In this document: piece after piece, positions 12,342 to 22,523 of the stretch
Layout of the letters: each line of letters starts with the position of its first letter
Position numbering within the stretch: position 1 is the first letter of the stretch
Assembly: GCA_024138025.1 (NCBI GenBank)
Contig: JAMXBD010001252.1
Span: forward strand, 186,001-250,000
Direction of reading: 5' to 3'
Length of the DNA: 64,000 nucleotides
Source: Combretum micranthum
Taxonomy: Eukaryota; Streptophyta; Magnoliopsida; Myrtales; Combretaceae
Notes under the pieces: model-generated
The model's input: the letters and a program-made list of their open reading frames with translations, nothing else
Database searches by the model: none
Told to the model about the DNA's origin: nothing
Position numbers and translations under genes: made by a program

Positions 12342-12989
12342 TGTAATGGGGCTTTAAAAATATAAATATTATTTATTTATTTAGGCTTGACTTGTGGGCT
12401 AGGTGATAGGGCCTGATGAGTACGGCTCAATTATATTAGGATGGCTTGGAGATTTGGCTAGGTGGGCTTGGAATAGGGATCGTTGGACCGGTCCACCATA
12501 TCCAACCTTTCTTAGGTAGGCTCATACACACACAGGAGATGACTATTAGCCTTGGCCCATGAGGAGCTCATACAGGATAAACATGAATTGAGCTTACTCC
12601 ATCTCATCCATCAATCACTGAGGTGATCTGACGTCATCCACAACAAGTGCCTATAAATACTCAGTCATTCCTCCTTATTTGCAACTTCTACAGAGAGAAG
12701 ACAAACAACAATCTCTAAAGGAGGTTTTATTCAGAAAGATCAAATAAGGCAATTCAAGTGATTTCTACTCCAGTTGCTCAAGAACTGTAAGGTTGACGTG
12801 TGAGGTCTACTCAAGCTCCCTTACTGTCACTTGTGCATTTGAGATACTGAGATTCATGTTCCTCCTCCCCTATCATTCTCTCTAAGTTATCTCGTATCAA
12901 GTGTTATTTCATCGCCAGCACTCCGAAGTCACGTACCAATGCGAAATCCACGTGACGTGTGCGTAACTACTGTTAGCAAGGACCCTACA
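12342..12989 (+). mobile_element. 3' LTR of the Tat-like gypsy element
   Basis: It starts TGTAATGGGG after the polypurine tract. It carries TGACGTCATCC followed by CCTATAAATACTC at about 12647-12665, a normal LTR promoter layout, then AGAGAGAAGACAAACAAC in the transcript leader. The end is set at CCTACA (12989) because it mirrors TGTA. TTAGCA at 12978 is an alternative. No second copy of this LTR is in the window, so the 5' LTR was lost or lies beyond a deletion. Confidence 0.6.
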
Positions 12990-13994
12990 TCTATAGATTC
13001 ATTAAAATTTTTCAAACCCAATGATGAGATTAGAACATTGTCCAGGAATTTCACCTTAGGTACTTCCTTAGCAAAAATGTAAGCACGAATAATGAATCTG
13101 TAGATATGGTACCCAAGAATAAACCTAGAATGGAATCATGATTTTGAGATATGGTATGCAGGAATGGGAATCATAATTTCAGGTTTTATTCCATATCTAT
13201 GTTTAGTTGTACTTTTCCATCCTTATAAATACTTATCATTTTACTTATTTATTATTCACATTAATTATTTATGATATTTTGACAAAAATAAAATATTAAT
13301 TCTATTCCATTCTTTATATATTCAAACAAAGGAATGGATCCATTATTCTACCATTCATTCAAATCCATTCTAAATGATTTCAGCATTTCAAATGTGACAT
13401 TAATAACAATGCACACATGTTTAAACCAATTATGTTTAGGTGGACTAGAAATACATTTAGTTGCTCCGTAAACAAATCACATAATGATTTATTTGGAACC
13501 TTTAAGATCCAATTAAATTTTCCTGTGGAACAAAGGGATCACTTCAAATCCAAATTCAAACAAAACTAAGCTCTAATGCAAGTTCATACTGATTGATGCA
13601 TATATATCTGGATGCTCCCACACATAATGTAATAGTAGTGAGGGTATGCGTAATCCTACCATCTTACCACTTGGTTACATATTCTAACTATTATTGTTAT
13701 TAGTCCTACTGAATTGAAACTTGCTACATCAATATTTATCTTACTATGGGTTATAGGCCTACAATCTATTATTGACCCACTAGGAGCTTTAAGGACTACA
13801 TGCCTACAATTGGCCACTTTGAAATGTTAATTTCATGAATAAAAGAAGATAAAAGGCTTAATGAAGACATTTCGATGAGCTAAAAGAGTTTTTGATGAAG
13901 AATTAGGCGAAGTGAAGATTCATAACATGTATGACCTTCTGCACAAATGATGTAAGAAGTGAAATACGACTAATAAACGATTTCAAAGTGCACA
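12990..13994. other. AT-rich non-coding stretch
   Basis: No gene is seen. It includes a 13130-13400 block with ATGGAATCATGATTTTG-like inverted text that might be a decayed MITE, and the first copy (13575-13690) of a dispersed repeat. Confidence 0.4.
13575..13690 (+). repeat. Dispersed ~110-bp repeat, copy 1
   Basis: Contains GGATGCTCCCACACATAATG and GTGAGGGTATGCGTAATC and a final TTGGTTACAT. The second copy, in the same orientation, is at 16250-16365. They could be equivalent parts of the two LTRs of the minus-strand gypsy element whose gag lies between them. Confidence 0.7.
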
Positions 13995-13999
13995 ATGAG

Positions 14000-15129
14000 C
14001 TACAAGCCATGCATCATGCATATGAAGCAGCTAGTAAGTGATCAAAAGTGTTTAGGAACCTATACCGGCACCCTACACGAGCCATGCTTGCGGTCGTGCT
14101 GCCCTCATTTCCACATTATTTCATTAGTTTCAATTCTATACGACCATATAGGATGGTCGTGTAGTAGATATTTTACTCTTTCCTATAAATAGCCGCCTTG
14201 TCTCATCATTTAAGAAATGCATCTTTATTCTTACAAACCCTAGAGAGGAAAATAGGTGCTTTAGAGTGGAGAAACATAATATTTCATTGAAGATCAAAAA
14301 AACTTCATCTTTAAAGATTGTAGTCAAGAGTTCTTTCTATTTTTCATTATTCTATCATTATAATCATTCATCTATAGAAAAATAAATTTCTATATCCTAG
14401 GTCTTGAGAAACCCAAGCCCTAATGTAGAGACTCAATTGTTTCATTAATGTAAGTTTATGCTCTCTTGAATCTATTCATAGGTTTTGATTGTTCTTTGAT
14501 TTAATATGTGCACAGTATTATATCATTGTATAATTCTTTTTAATTAGGTCGAATGATCAATTGATAAGATACATATAACATGAATAGAGATGTTTGAATG
14601 TGGATCTAGACGTAAACTATATAAACTTTCTACATAAAGAATTAATCTTTGTTAGGAATCTTGAATTATAATGCACATCTGTGTGTAATTAATGATAAAA
14701 GAAATTTCCATTAATCACGGAGGGCTGGTAATTAATATTCTTCAAAGAGACATTAATTAAATATGGAGTTCTGTAGTTCAAGAAGCTAAATGGACCATTA
14801 ATGATATTTTATAAGGAATGAATTATAAGATTCGTGGTGAATCAAGATCAAGGATATGTCTTGTGATTGATACTTTTAGAAGCTGACACTCATTAGCTAG
14901 GAATACTTAATTAATTAATTACATAGATATATTAGTATTAATCAGCTCATACTAGTTAGATAGTAGGAATTAGGTAACTACTAGTAATTACAGGTCCCAG
15001 TGGAACAACCCCTATGCTTGCATTAGTACTGTAATTGATAAGTATACTTGTCTAGAGATTAGTTGCAAAATAAGAATAGGGTTTTAAATTTAATTTGATT
15101 GATTGTGACTAGTCAAACATCAGTAGCTA
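14000..15129 (+). mobile_element. Gypsy (Athila-like) LTR and leader remnant
   Basis: No gene is seen. The U3-like part has an inverted repeat ACGACCAT/ATGGTCGT (14139-14160) just upstream of CCTATAAATAGCC (14181), followed by an ACAAACCCTAGAGAGG transcript leader and a long AT-rich tract. It ends with GGTCCCAGTGGAACAACCCC and GCATTAGTACTGTAATTG near 15000-15040, which resembles the conserved zone before the primer site of Athila-type elements. It is interrupted at about 15130 by gag of an opposite-strand element. The short ORFs at 13995-14327 are chance. Confidence 0.5.
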
Positions 15130-15722
15130 AGATGAAAGATCCATGAATTGATCAATATAATCTTGCAATGCTTCAATCTAATGTAATTCCTTTACTTCAG
15201 CCATTAGATGTTTATATGCACTTTCAATAGACTGTGCTTGCAACACCCTCGTAATTTCTTCCCATGCCATTAACATTGTATTATTCATCATTTTATAATG
15301 AGCAACACACCATTCATATGGCCTTTCCTCTAAATGCACCATTGCAATTTTAACTTTCAATTGCTCTGTTGTTTCATCCAACAAAAAAATTTGTTCGACT
15401 TTAACAGCCTAAGTCTTAAACCCTTCAACACTAGTTTATATTCTCATACTATCGATTGGTGACCCAACTTCAACATTCTTTTCAGCTATGTTATAACTTT
15501 TAAAAACATGTTATACACTAACTGGTGAGTCAAGCATAGCTTCTTTGTTTTTAATTGTTGTCACAATTCCTTAATGCTTTGAGATTGTTTTTTCTAATAT
15601 AGATTTTTGTTTTTGTAATGCTTCAGAAAACATCTTAATCTATCCATCTTGCTTTTCTGACTACTCCTTCATTATGCCTTAATGGCGTCATCCATCCACT
15701 TATACTCCAAAGTTTTTGCCAT
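15130..15722 (-). pseudogene. Ty3/gypsy gag fragment
   Basis: On the minus strand, an ATG at 15722 follows a tRNA primer site. The distal part reads LDETTEQLKVKIAMVHLEER then WCVAHYKMMNNTMLMAWEEI, QAQSIESAYKHLMAEVKELH, and after a stop EALQDYIDQFMDL. This follows the plant retrotransposon gag pattern: 'KV.IA..HLEG.A..W', 'TWEE....L...FG...Y.DP..EL..L.Q.G.V.EY...F'. Frames shift upstream of residue 90 or so, and stops occur before EYKLVL and after VKELH. Nothing of pol follows; the fragment abuts the leader remnant at about 15130. Confidence 0.75.
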
Positions 15723-15732
15723 CAACACCTTC

Positions 15733-15747
15733 AAGGCTCTAATACCA
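15733..15747 (-). other. tRNA-Met primer binding site
   Basis: The minus-strand sequence is TGGTATTAGAGCCTT. It corresponds to the standard plant initiator-tRNA primer site TGGTATCAGAGC with one change, and lies two bases after a CA that can end an LTR. Confidence 0.75.
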
Positions 15748-15749
15748 AT

Positions 15750-16440
15750 TGAAATACATGGATCAATTCAAATTCATATTCAAAACTTGCAATGACACAA
15801 CAGAAAAACAAATGGAATAGAACGAATCTTGGATGCAAGCTTCTTTTTAAAGTTGGGCATATGGATCGTAGCTTGCCAGCCGACCCATTTACCCGCTTTG
15901 AAAAGCGAGTTGCAATCAATTTTTTTTAGGGCCGTTTAAAAGCAAGCCAAATTGGCCCATCCTATTTAACCTACAGCCAAAGTGGGGTAGCTATAACAAG
16001 CCAGGTCGACCTATAGGCTAAGCCAAAAAAAAAAAAAAAAAAAGAGGAAAAGTTAAAAACGAAAATAATATAATAAAATTCTTGCATTCAAAGCAACCTT
16101 TTCATGCTTTAAAATGTATTGATGATTATTGTCCTAAGGTGTTAATATTCACGTACATGTAAATATATGTGCTCCAATTAGACTAAGCTTGCATGGCTAC
16201 CTCTACTTGTTTTTGGAAGAAGAATTCTTGTATTTGATTTCTCATAATTTTTTTTTATTTGCATTAATTGATCTATATATATATGGATGCTCCCACATGA
16301 AATGTAAAAGTAATGAGGGTGTGTGTAATTCTACCACCTCACCAAGTTGGTTACAATTACATTCTTACAACATGCTTCCTTTCGATATTAATATACCTAG
16401 AAAGAATTCCCATAAAACAATTATAAACAAAGTTTTGTAA
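15750..16440 (-). mobile_element. 5' LTR of the minus-strand gypsy fragment
   Basis: The LTR end TTTCA is set by the primer site. The text before it (GTCATTGCAAGTTTTGAAT on the minus strand) is typical of plant LTR U5. The upper end is not defined. It includes an A18 run at about 16026-16043 and the second copy of the 110-bp repeat (16250-16365). The ORF at 16189-16440 is not supported as a gene. Confidence 0.45.
16250..16365 (+). repeat. Dispersed ~110-bp repeat, copy 2
   Basis: GGATGCTCCCACATGAAATG, AATGAGGGTGTGTGTAATTC and TTGGTTACAAT align base for base with 13600-13680. Confidence 0.7.
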
Positions 16441-16871
16441 TATTATCCTTGCAACTTTAAATATCATTGTCAATTGATTCTATTTGAAGCTCAGCTCTAT
16501 TAATACGAGTAGAGGCCTCTATTTTGAAACTATTGTCTCAAATATATGAATCACTAAAATATTGATCAAGAATACTTTCTTTGTTTTTTTTTTTTTTTCT
16601 ATGCTTTCTTCTAATTTAATTTTAAGGCTTCTTAGTCAAGATATTTCTTATTTCTAGTACTGAATATATCTTTTAAATTGATACATAAACGGGAATGATA
16701 GATTTTCGAGAAAAATATGAAAAAAAATAAAGTTTTATAAAATTGAAAACTTACAATTTGAACAGGAAATCTTGAAATGATACAAAATATAGAGTTGCTA
16801 ATAATTGATAAGATGGAATATTCTAGTGAGAGCTTGGAGATAACACAAAGGTTATTAGAAAGAAAGCTAAA

Positions 16872-17078
16872 GGGCTAGAGGGTGTTTTCATTTATTTTTC
16901 TGGCCGATGATCCTTCTTCTATCTTCGGCCTCTATCTATGTTTCAATAAGAAATCTTTGTTGTTCATACAGTTGTGGGCTAGAGGGTGTTTTCATTTATT
17001 TTTTCTGGCCGATGATCCTTCTTCTATCTCGGCCTCTATCTATGTTTCAATAAGAATCTTGTTGTTCATACAGTTGTG
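16872..17078 (+). repeat. Tandem duplication, 104-bp unit
   Basis: Two head-to-tail copies starting GGGCTAGAGGGTGTTTTC at 16872 and at 16976. They are nearly identical and differ by single-base indels (TTTTTC/TTTTTTC, ATCTTCGG/ATCTCGG, AAATCTTTG/AATCTTG). Both copies carry GGCCGATGATCC. The near identity implies a recent event. The 75-codon ORF over it simply reflects the duplication. Confidence 0.9.
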
Positions 17079-18684
17079 TTGTTTTGGAATAAGGAGAATC
17101 TACTTTTGATAAAGTAAATCTTATCTTGGTAAGAAATCTGAACTGTGATCTTTTGTCTTATGTGTCGCTAACTACTTCTTATAATAAAATGTGTTCTGAC
17201 TCTATTACTAAAAGTTTTTTTTTTTTTTTTTTGTTCACTTTGCAAGTTTTGAATAATTTTGAGTCTTTATTCATATTGGGATTCATTAAGGGTTAGATCA
17301 ATTGCAACAATGGGAAAGCTCCCGGAGAAAGTGCCATGCTTGTTTGGTTGTTGATGTACCAATTCAGTAGATTGATCACACAATTGATGTCTAGTCCAGC
17401 GGCATTGATGTACCGTGGGTTGGCAAAGGCAGTAGACTTGGATAGCAAAGGAAGGCCATGAACACTAAACTAATTTTGAAAGGACAATGGGTTCTTGTTG
17501 GCTTGGAAAGATGCATATGATGATGTTAAAAAGATAACGTATAGACCCAGATTACCAGCAACGAAGAAACTGAGGCATGTGAATGCTAAGGAAGAAGAGG
17601 ACTGAGTTTCTTCATGGCAACTGATAGGAACACACTAAGATGTAATGTGTAAGGAGTGCAAAACTTCTCAGTAACAATGATATTATGATATTAAAAATTA
17701 AAACCAGAAGGTTGGAATCCTAAGAGAGGATAAACATGGAGGTATCAACATTTTCTTCTTTGGCAGCCCATTAAATATGCTTTCAACAGCATCTTGCTAG
17801 AGTTCAAGGACGATAGGATCTAGGTATTGTTTTTGAATAGCCGAACGCTCCTCTGCATCTCCGAATTTGTCAAAATTTACTATTGTTTGCCTAAACTTAC
17901 CCACTCCATGAAAAAAAATACTTGGGGTGGATCTCTGGTTGATAGCATAGAAGAACTAGAAAATTTTCTTGGAGAATGCATGTTTTTGAAGCAGATCATG
18001 CCCTTCCTAATTGCCTGCTGCCTAATGCCTATTACTATTTAGATTCTCTGAGAAGAATACGCCACTTAGACAAAGGTAAGTAAATTATTATGAATAGCTT
18101 TATCTGATGATGATAACTTCTTATTTTAAAAGTGGAAATGTTAATATTACCTTACTTGAAACTATTAGATACCAATTTTCAGTGTCATTTTTCACTTACT
18201 ATATGATCGTTTTGGCACCATTTTCAGATCAGGTGTTTGGCTACTTAAGATAACAATGACGATGTAGTTACATATACCACATATAAAATAACTAGAACAA
18301 AGAAAGATAGAAATAGGATAATAGGTAATAATAAATAAATAAACAGACAAAAACAAATAAACCCATCGCATCCAGCCTGGGAATGTCAGGGAAGGAAAGT
18401 CAGTAATTCATGATTGAATAATTTCATTTCACACCAAGATGCTTATGATTCCAAACATCACACTAAAACGTGATCCCACGTAGCAAAAAGAAGTATTTGA
18501 ATAAGATCCAATATAACTTATTTTCAGATGTTTATAATCACAAAGTATAGGATGTTGCACGATTGAAATGTTGGAGTATCCTAATGCCCTACCGAAATAA
18601 GGGCTATGCAGGAATTGTCCAGGAAATTGCCGTTATATTCTACTATTCTATCACACATTCGGATAATCAACCTTAATGGCATAG
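17079..18684. other. Unassigned intergenic stretch
   Basis: No recognised gene. A plus-strand open stretch at 17827-18042 (SLVDSIEELENFLGECMFLK) is followed by ACAAAGGTAAGTAAA at about 18072, which looks like a splice donor, but no matching exon or known protein was found. A T20 run lies at 17213-17232. The 3' boundary is the third family A LTR. Confidence 0.3.
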
Positions 18685-18689
18685 CAAGT
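18685..18689 (+). repeat. Probable target-site duplication CAAGT (left)
   Basis: CAAGT directly precedes TGTCATG and recurs at 22418-22422, where alignment with copy 2 predicts the element to end. Confidence 0.55.
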
Positions 18690-19103
18690 TGTCATGTTCC
18701 AAAGGGTACCTTAAATGTAATACTTCACCGCATGCTAAATGAGACTTAGGAATCACTACCACAATCATTCAGATATCTTGTATTAGATGTAAGGTGTTCC
18801 CTTACACTAATAGAATATATGTGCAATTAGAGATAGATAGTTTAACTTAATATAATAAGCATAAAAATATAAACCACAGTTATCTCGGGATAATTTACAA
18901 AATACTAAGAGACATTCACCAACAAAATAATAATCAGTCCAAGTATTAATGTTTAATAACAACCCGGGTGTTTAAAGGTTTCCATAAAGTCTATACAAAG
19001 CTGATCATAAACTTCTAAGGGAAACTCCTAACTTCGCATTGCCTAATTTGGCCAAGTCTAGGGACACAACCATAGGTACGGGAATTGCATCAAAAAGAAG
19101 CAA

Positions 19104-19116
19104 GGGGGGGGGGGGG
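19104..19116 (+). repeat. G13 homopolymer
   Basis: Thirteen consecutive G in an otherwise AT-rich LTR. The exact length may be a sequencing artefact. Confidence 0.8.
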
Positions 19117-19327
19117 TATAAGCTATGTTAGCTTAGTAAGTAAATACTTCCAGAATATACATATCCCACAATTACATACATACACGCAAGTTGATTAATC
19201 ATCCATATGAAATGCAACAACCACATGGCCAAACAAGATATATGATCAACCGGAAATCATATGTTGAATGGATTTACGCCTTCCATTCGGGGTTAGTAGA
19301 TGAATATTATGGTACTACTTTGAATTA

Positions 19328-19498
19328 CTGTTTCGTTTTATGGCTCATGGAAAACCAATCAACTGTACCGTTTTATGGCTCACGAACACCCATCAACTGC
19401 ACCGTTTTATGGATCACGGAGAACCAATCAACTGTACCATTTTATTGCTCACGCACGGGCAACCCAACAACTATACCATTTTATGGATCATAGAACCA
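19328..19498 (+). repeat. Imperfect ~38-bp tandem repeats inside LTR copy 3
   Basis: Four to five units of the form CAACTGTACCGTTTTATGG followed by CTCACGGA(GA)ACCAAT. Two overlapping plus-strand ORFs here (19191-19534) arise from the repetition. Copies 1 and 2 lack the array. Confidence 0.8.
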
Positions 19499-21527
19499 AC
19501 CATGATTAAATGCACCATCCTCATCGTGAAGTGATTATGTCCATATTACTTGTTAGTTTAAATAATTGTGAATAATCATTAATTCAATTTCATAGGTGAC
19601 CAATCAATTAACAGACACTCATAATCATGGCATATAAACATACATCGATTTATCACCCGGTTTCGATATTCTTAACACATTTTTTCTCAACACATCAAGA
19701 TAGCATACATGATCCCATATTAACCCATCATGCATTTCCAATTTTTATCTTTGCCTATCATTTTGGTGCAACTATAATTTATAAGCATAATACAGAATAG
19801 TAAATAGGAAGTATGACTCACTCGGCCATGGACATCAGTCTTTATTAGTAGTATCTAGAGATAAGAATTCTTCCGATTCAAAGTCACCTAAACGAAAGAA
19901 ATACCTAAATGGTATTTCAAACCATAACTAATACCAACTTATTAAACAAAAACTCTTAAGTTCGTAATTTTCGTGTAGATGGAAATTCCAACTTAAAACG
20001 GCCATAACTTGATCATTTTAACTCGGAATCTCACAAATAAGCTATTGATTTCTATCTACTTTGAAAGATCTATCTATTTATGATGTTATTATTAAGTTTT
20101 GAAAACTTTTAGGTCTTGGAAAACTCGGATCATATATGATCAATAGCTAAAAATCACATTTTCGAAATTATTTTGTGAGATTTACGTTGTTCTACCAAGT
20201 ATATTATATGTGCATACAATACTACAAGTTATTATCATGAATGAAATGATATGAGCTATCTAAACGTATATCCTTAATGATTTTTTATTAAAAAAAATTT
20301 TTGGAAAACTTTTACTTTGCAACAACTTCAAGAACACTTGGTTGAGAAAAACTAGCTTTATCTCTTTGAAAATCATCCATATTTTTACTAAGATAAAGCC
20401 TTGATGACCTATATTCCTAATACCTTCATTATCTTAATAAAATTCTTCCTTTAGGGGTTGGAAAATAGATATTTAAATAAGGGTTTTTACTTAGTTACGA
20501 ATTTTACAAAATTTTAAGGAATGAGAATATTGTTTGATCCATCTTTAAAACCTTTCCTTTGTTTTAGGATTATACTTCGATAAAATCCATTTATTCTTAT
20601 CAAAATTAATTCTTCTATTTTTCTATTAAAACCCTCATTTTGGCATTTGGAAATAGGTATTTAAATGGGGGTCCTTTCTAGATCCGAATTTTGAAACTTG
20701 TGTTTGAGATTATTTCTTGTGTAAAACTCATTTAATCTTTTTAAAATTAAGTCTTAACCAAACCTACTTCCTAAGGCTTCTATTTCTTTAATAAAACCCT
20801 TGTTTTAGGGTTGGAAAATAGGTCTTTACTCAGTATTTCACCTTAGTTACGAATTTCAAGTTCTTATTGGCGTTGAAACAAGTTCTAACTTATCTTTTAT
20901 AACTTTTCTCTTGTTTTGAAAATTTCTCTTAGTAAAACTAAGTTCAACTCATAAAAATCATTCCTTTATGATACTTATCTCCTAAGCCCTTCATTTTAAA
21001 TGTAAGATCTTCATTTTGGAGTTGGAAAATAGGTTTTTTAAATAGGTTTCTTTTTACATCCGAATTTCCAAAAATCATTTTTATTGAAACTAAAATAGAT
21101 CTTGAACTTTTAGGCATTTCCTCATTATTACTATACTACTACAAGTCTTTATTCACATAAAACAAAGTTTTAATGGCATTTATGTACTCAAAACACATAG
21201 ATCTATTCTATCATGGAAGTCATGGATGCAAATGTAATATGAGCATTATGTAGATGAGGATAATAAAAATATATGCACTAAATATCAATAAGAATAACAT
21301 AAAGAAATAATATAGCAAAATAATATCAAAACAACTTAAATATAGAGATCCATAACATTGTGGTAGCAAAAATATCATGCTTAAGTGTTTCCACATCCCT
21401 ATCATAAAGCTCATGGGGATTTTAGTAGAACCACATATGTATATCTTGCCATTACATATTTTATTAAGGTAAGGTTTAGATCTATTGCCTAGGAAGTGTT
21501 TTGGAACAAGAAAATGAATGATAAAAA

Positions 21528-21529
<2 letters not shown>

Positions 21530-21568
<39 letters not shown>
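21530..21568 (+). repeat. (GT)n microsatellite
   Basis: About 19 GT units, directly followed by CACGGC. Copy 2 has shorter TG runs in front of CACGGTG at the equivalent place, so the run expanded from a family-typical seed. Confidence 0.9.
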
Positions 21569-21569
<1 letters not shown>

Positions 21570-22417
21570 ACGGCAAAGAGAGGGAAGAGAGGGAGAGAAA
21601 AACTTTTTCAAAAGTTTGATTTTATGAGAAAAGAGAAAAATTAAAAAGTGAAAGTATAAGGATGTTTATTTAGGAAAAGAAATTACGGTTTTGTGTGATT
21701 AATTAATTGAAGAAAAATCAAACAAATGAAGAGAGACAAAGGGAGGGGGCACTGGTTTCATGCAAGGAGGAGAGAGAGATGTGAGTTTGATTATTTTGTG
21801 TAATAAAATTCAAATTTAAAAGTAATTTAAATAATAAAATGTATTGGAAAAGTAAATTTGTAAGAAAATGATGTAAGATTGTAAAAATGGGTTGTAAGTA
21901 TGTAAAAATAGGGTATAGTGGTTGTACTTGTGAATATGTGATTAGAAATCAAAAAGTAGCTTAGACAATTAAATTACCTATAGTAATAAAAATACGATAA
22001 AAGGCTATAACTGTAATTTTTATGAACCGAAAAATTCTTATGATTATATTTTTGAATTCCTTATTAAATTTCGGTTCTAAAAGTCCTATATAATATTTTT
22101 CTATTTTCGAGTCCCAAGGACTGGTTTTCGAGAACAGATCTTGATCGGGTTCGAAACGAATAAATTTCTCTAAAATCTGATCTTTTTATGTTTTGATATA
22201 TTATATAGGTCTATAATCTAAGGCTAACTCATTTTTATTGTTCTGGGGTTTCGTTCTTAGTATTGCCGGACTTAGGGTTTCTAGGTCCAAACTAGCCCTA
22301 TGGTATTCTTTTAGGGTTCTGGTTTCTGGTTTCGATTTCCGAAACTGAGTCCGGTTTGCTAAGAAAACGAGCTGTGATAGTAGCCAAACCAGTAGCTGAA
22401 TCACCCTTGGTTTTGCT

Positions 22418-22422
22418 CAAGT
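22418..22422 (+). repeat. Probable target-site duplication CAAGT (right)
   Basis: Identical to 18685-18689. It lies about 95 bp downstream of the last NLP1 pseudogene exon, so the LTR landed just beyond that gene. Confidence 0.55.
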
Positions 22423-22523
22423 CAAAGAAGCTCTCTCAATGTTGGTGCTGGATAGCAGGAGACTATCAATGAGATTCTGATGCAACAAATTCTCATGCTG
22501 TGTGGGGATGAATGGTCCAATAA

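Larger units (their letters stand above)
18690..22417 (+). mobile_element. Family A LTR, copy 3 (about 3.73 kb)
   Basis: It opens TGTCATGTTCCAAAGGGTACC, close to copy 2 (TGTCACGCCCTAAAGGGTACC). The shared landmarks fall at equivalent distances: the ACTCACT...CATGG motif near 19818 (about 1130 bp in), repeated GGTTGGAAAATAGGT paragraphs, and a GT run followed by TCACGGC with GAGAGGGAAGAG. The last landmark, TTAGGGTTTCTAGGTCC near 22270, aligns with TAGGGTTTTTAGATC of copy 2 at about 8310. CAAGT occurs on both sides. The end reads TTTTGCT instead of TTTACA, so the terminal CA has mutated or the end is slightly misplaced. No coding domain is present. Confidence 0.65.

Noticed and set aside
1743..12989. 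Reading 1743-12989 as one element with its 5' LTR at 1743
   Set aside because: The LTR-like text at 1743-2100 does not match the 3' LTR at 12342-12989, so the leader and the integrase part probably come from different elements.
17827..18080. Candidate exon ending at a good splice donor (AAAGGTAAGTAA)
   Set aside because: No acceptor-bordered partner exon and no recognisable protein were found; kept only as a note in the intergenic entry.
19104..19116. G13 run as a possible G-quadruplex regulatory site
   Set aside because: A single uninterrupted G run in one LTR copy only; more likely slippage or a sequencing artefact.
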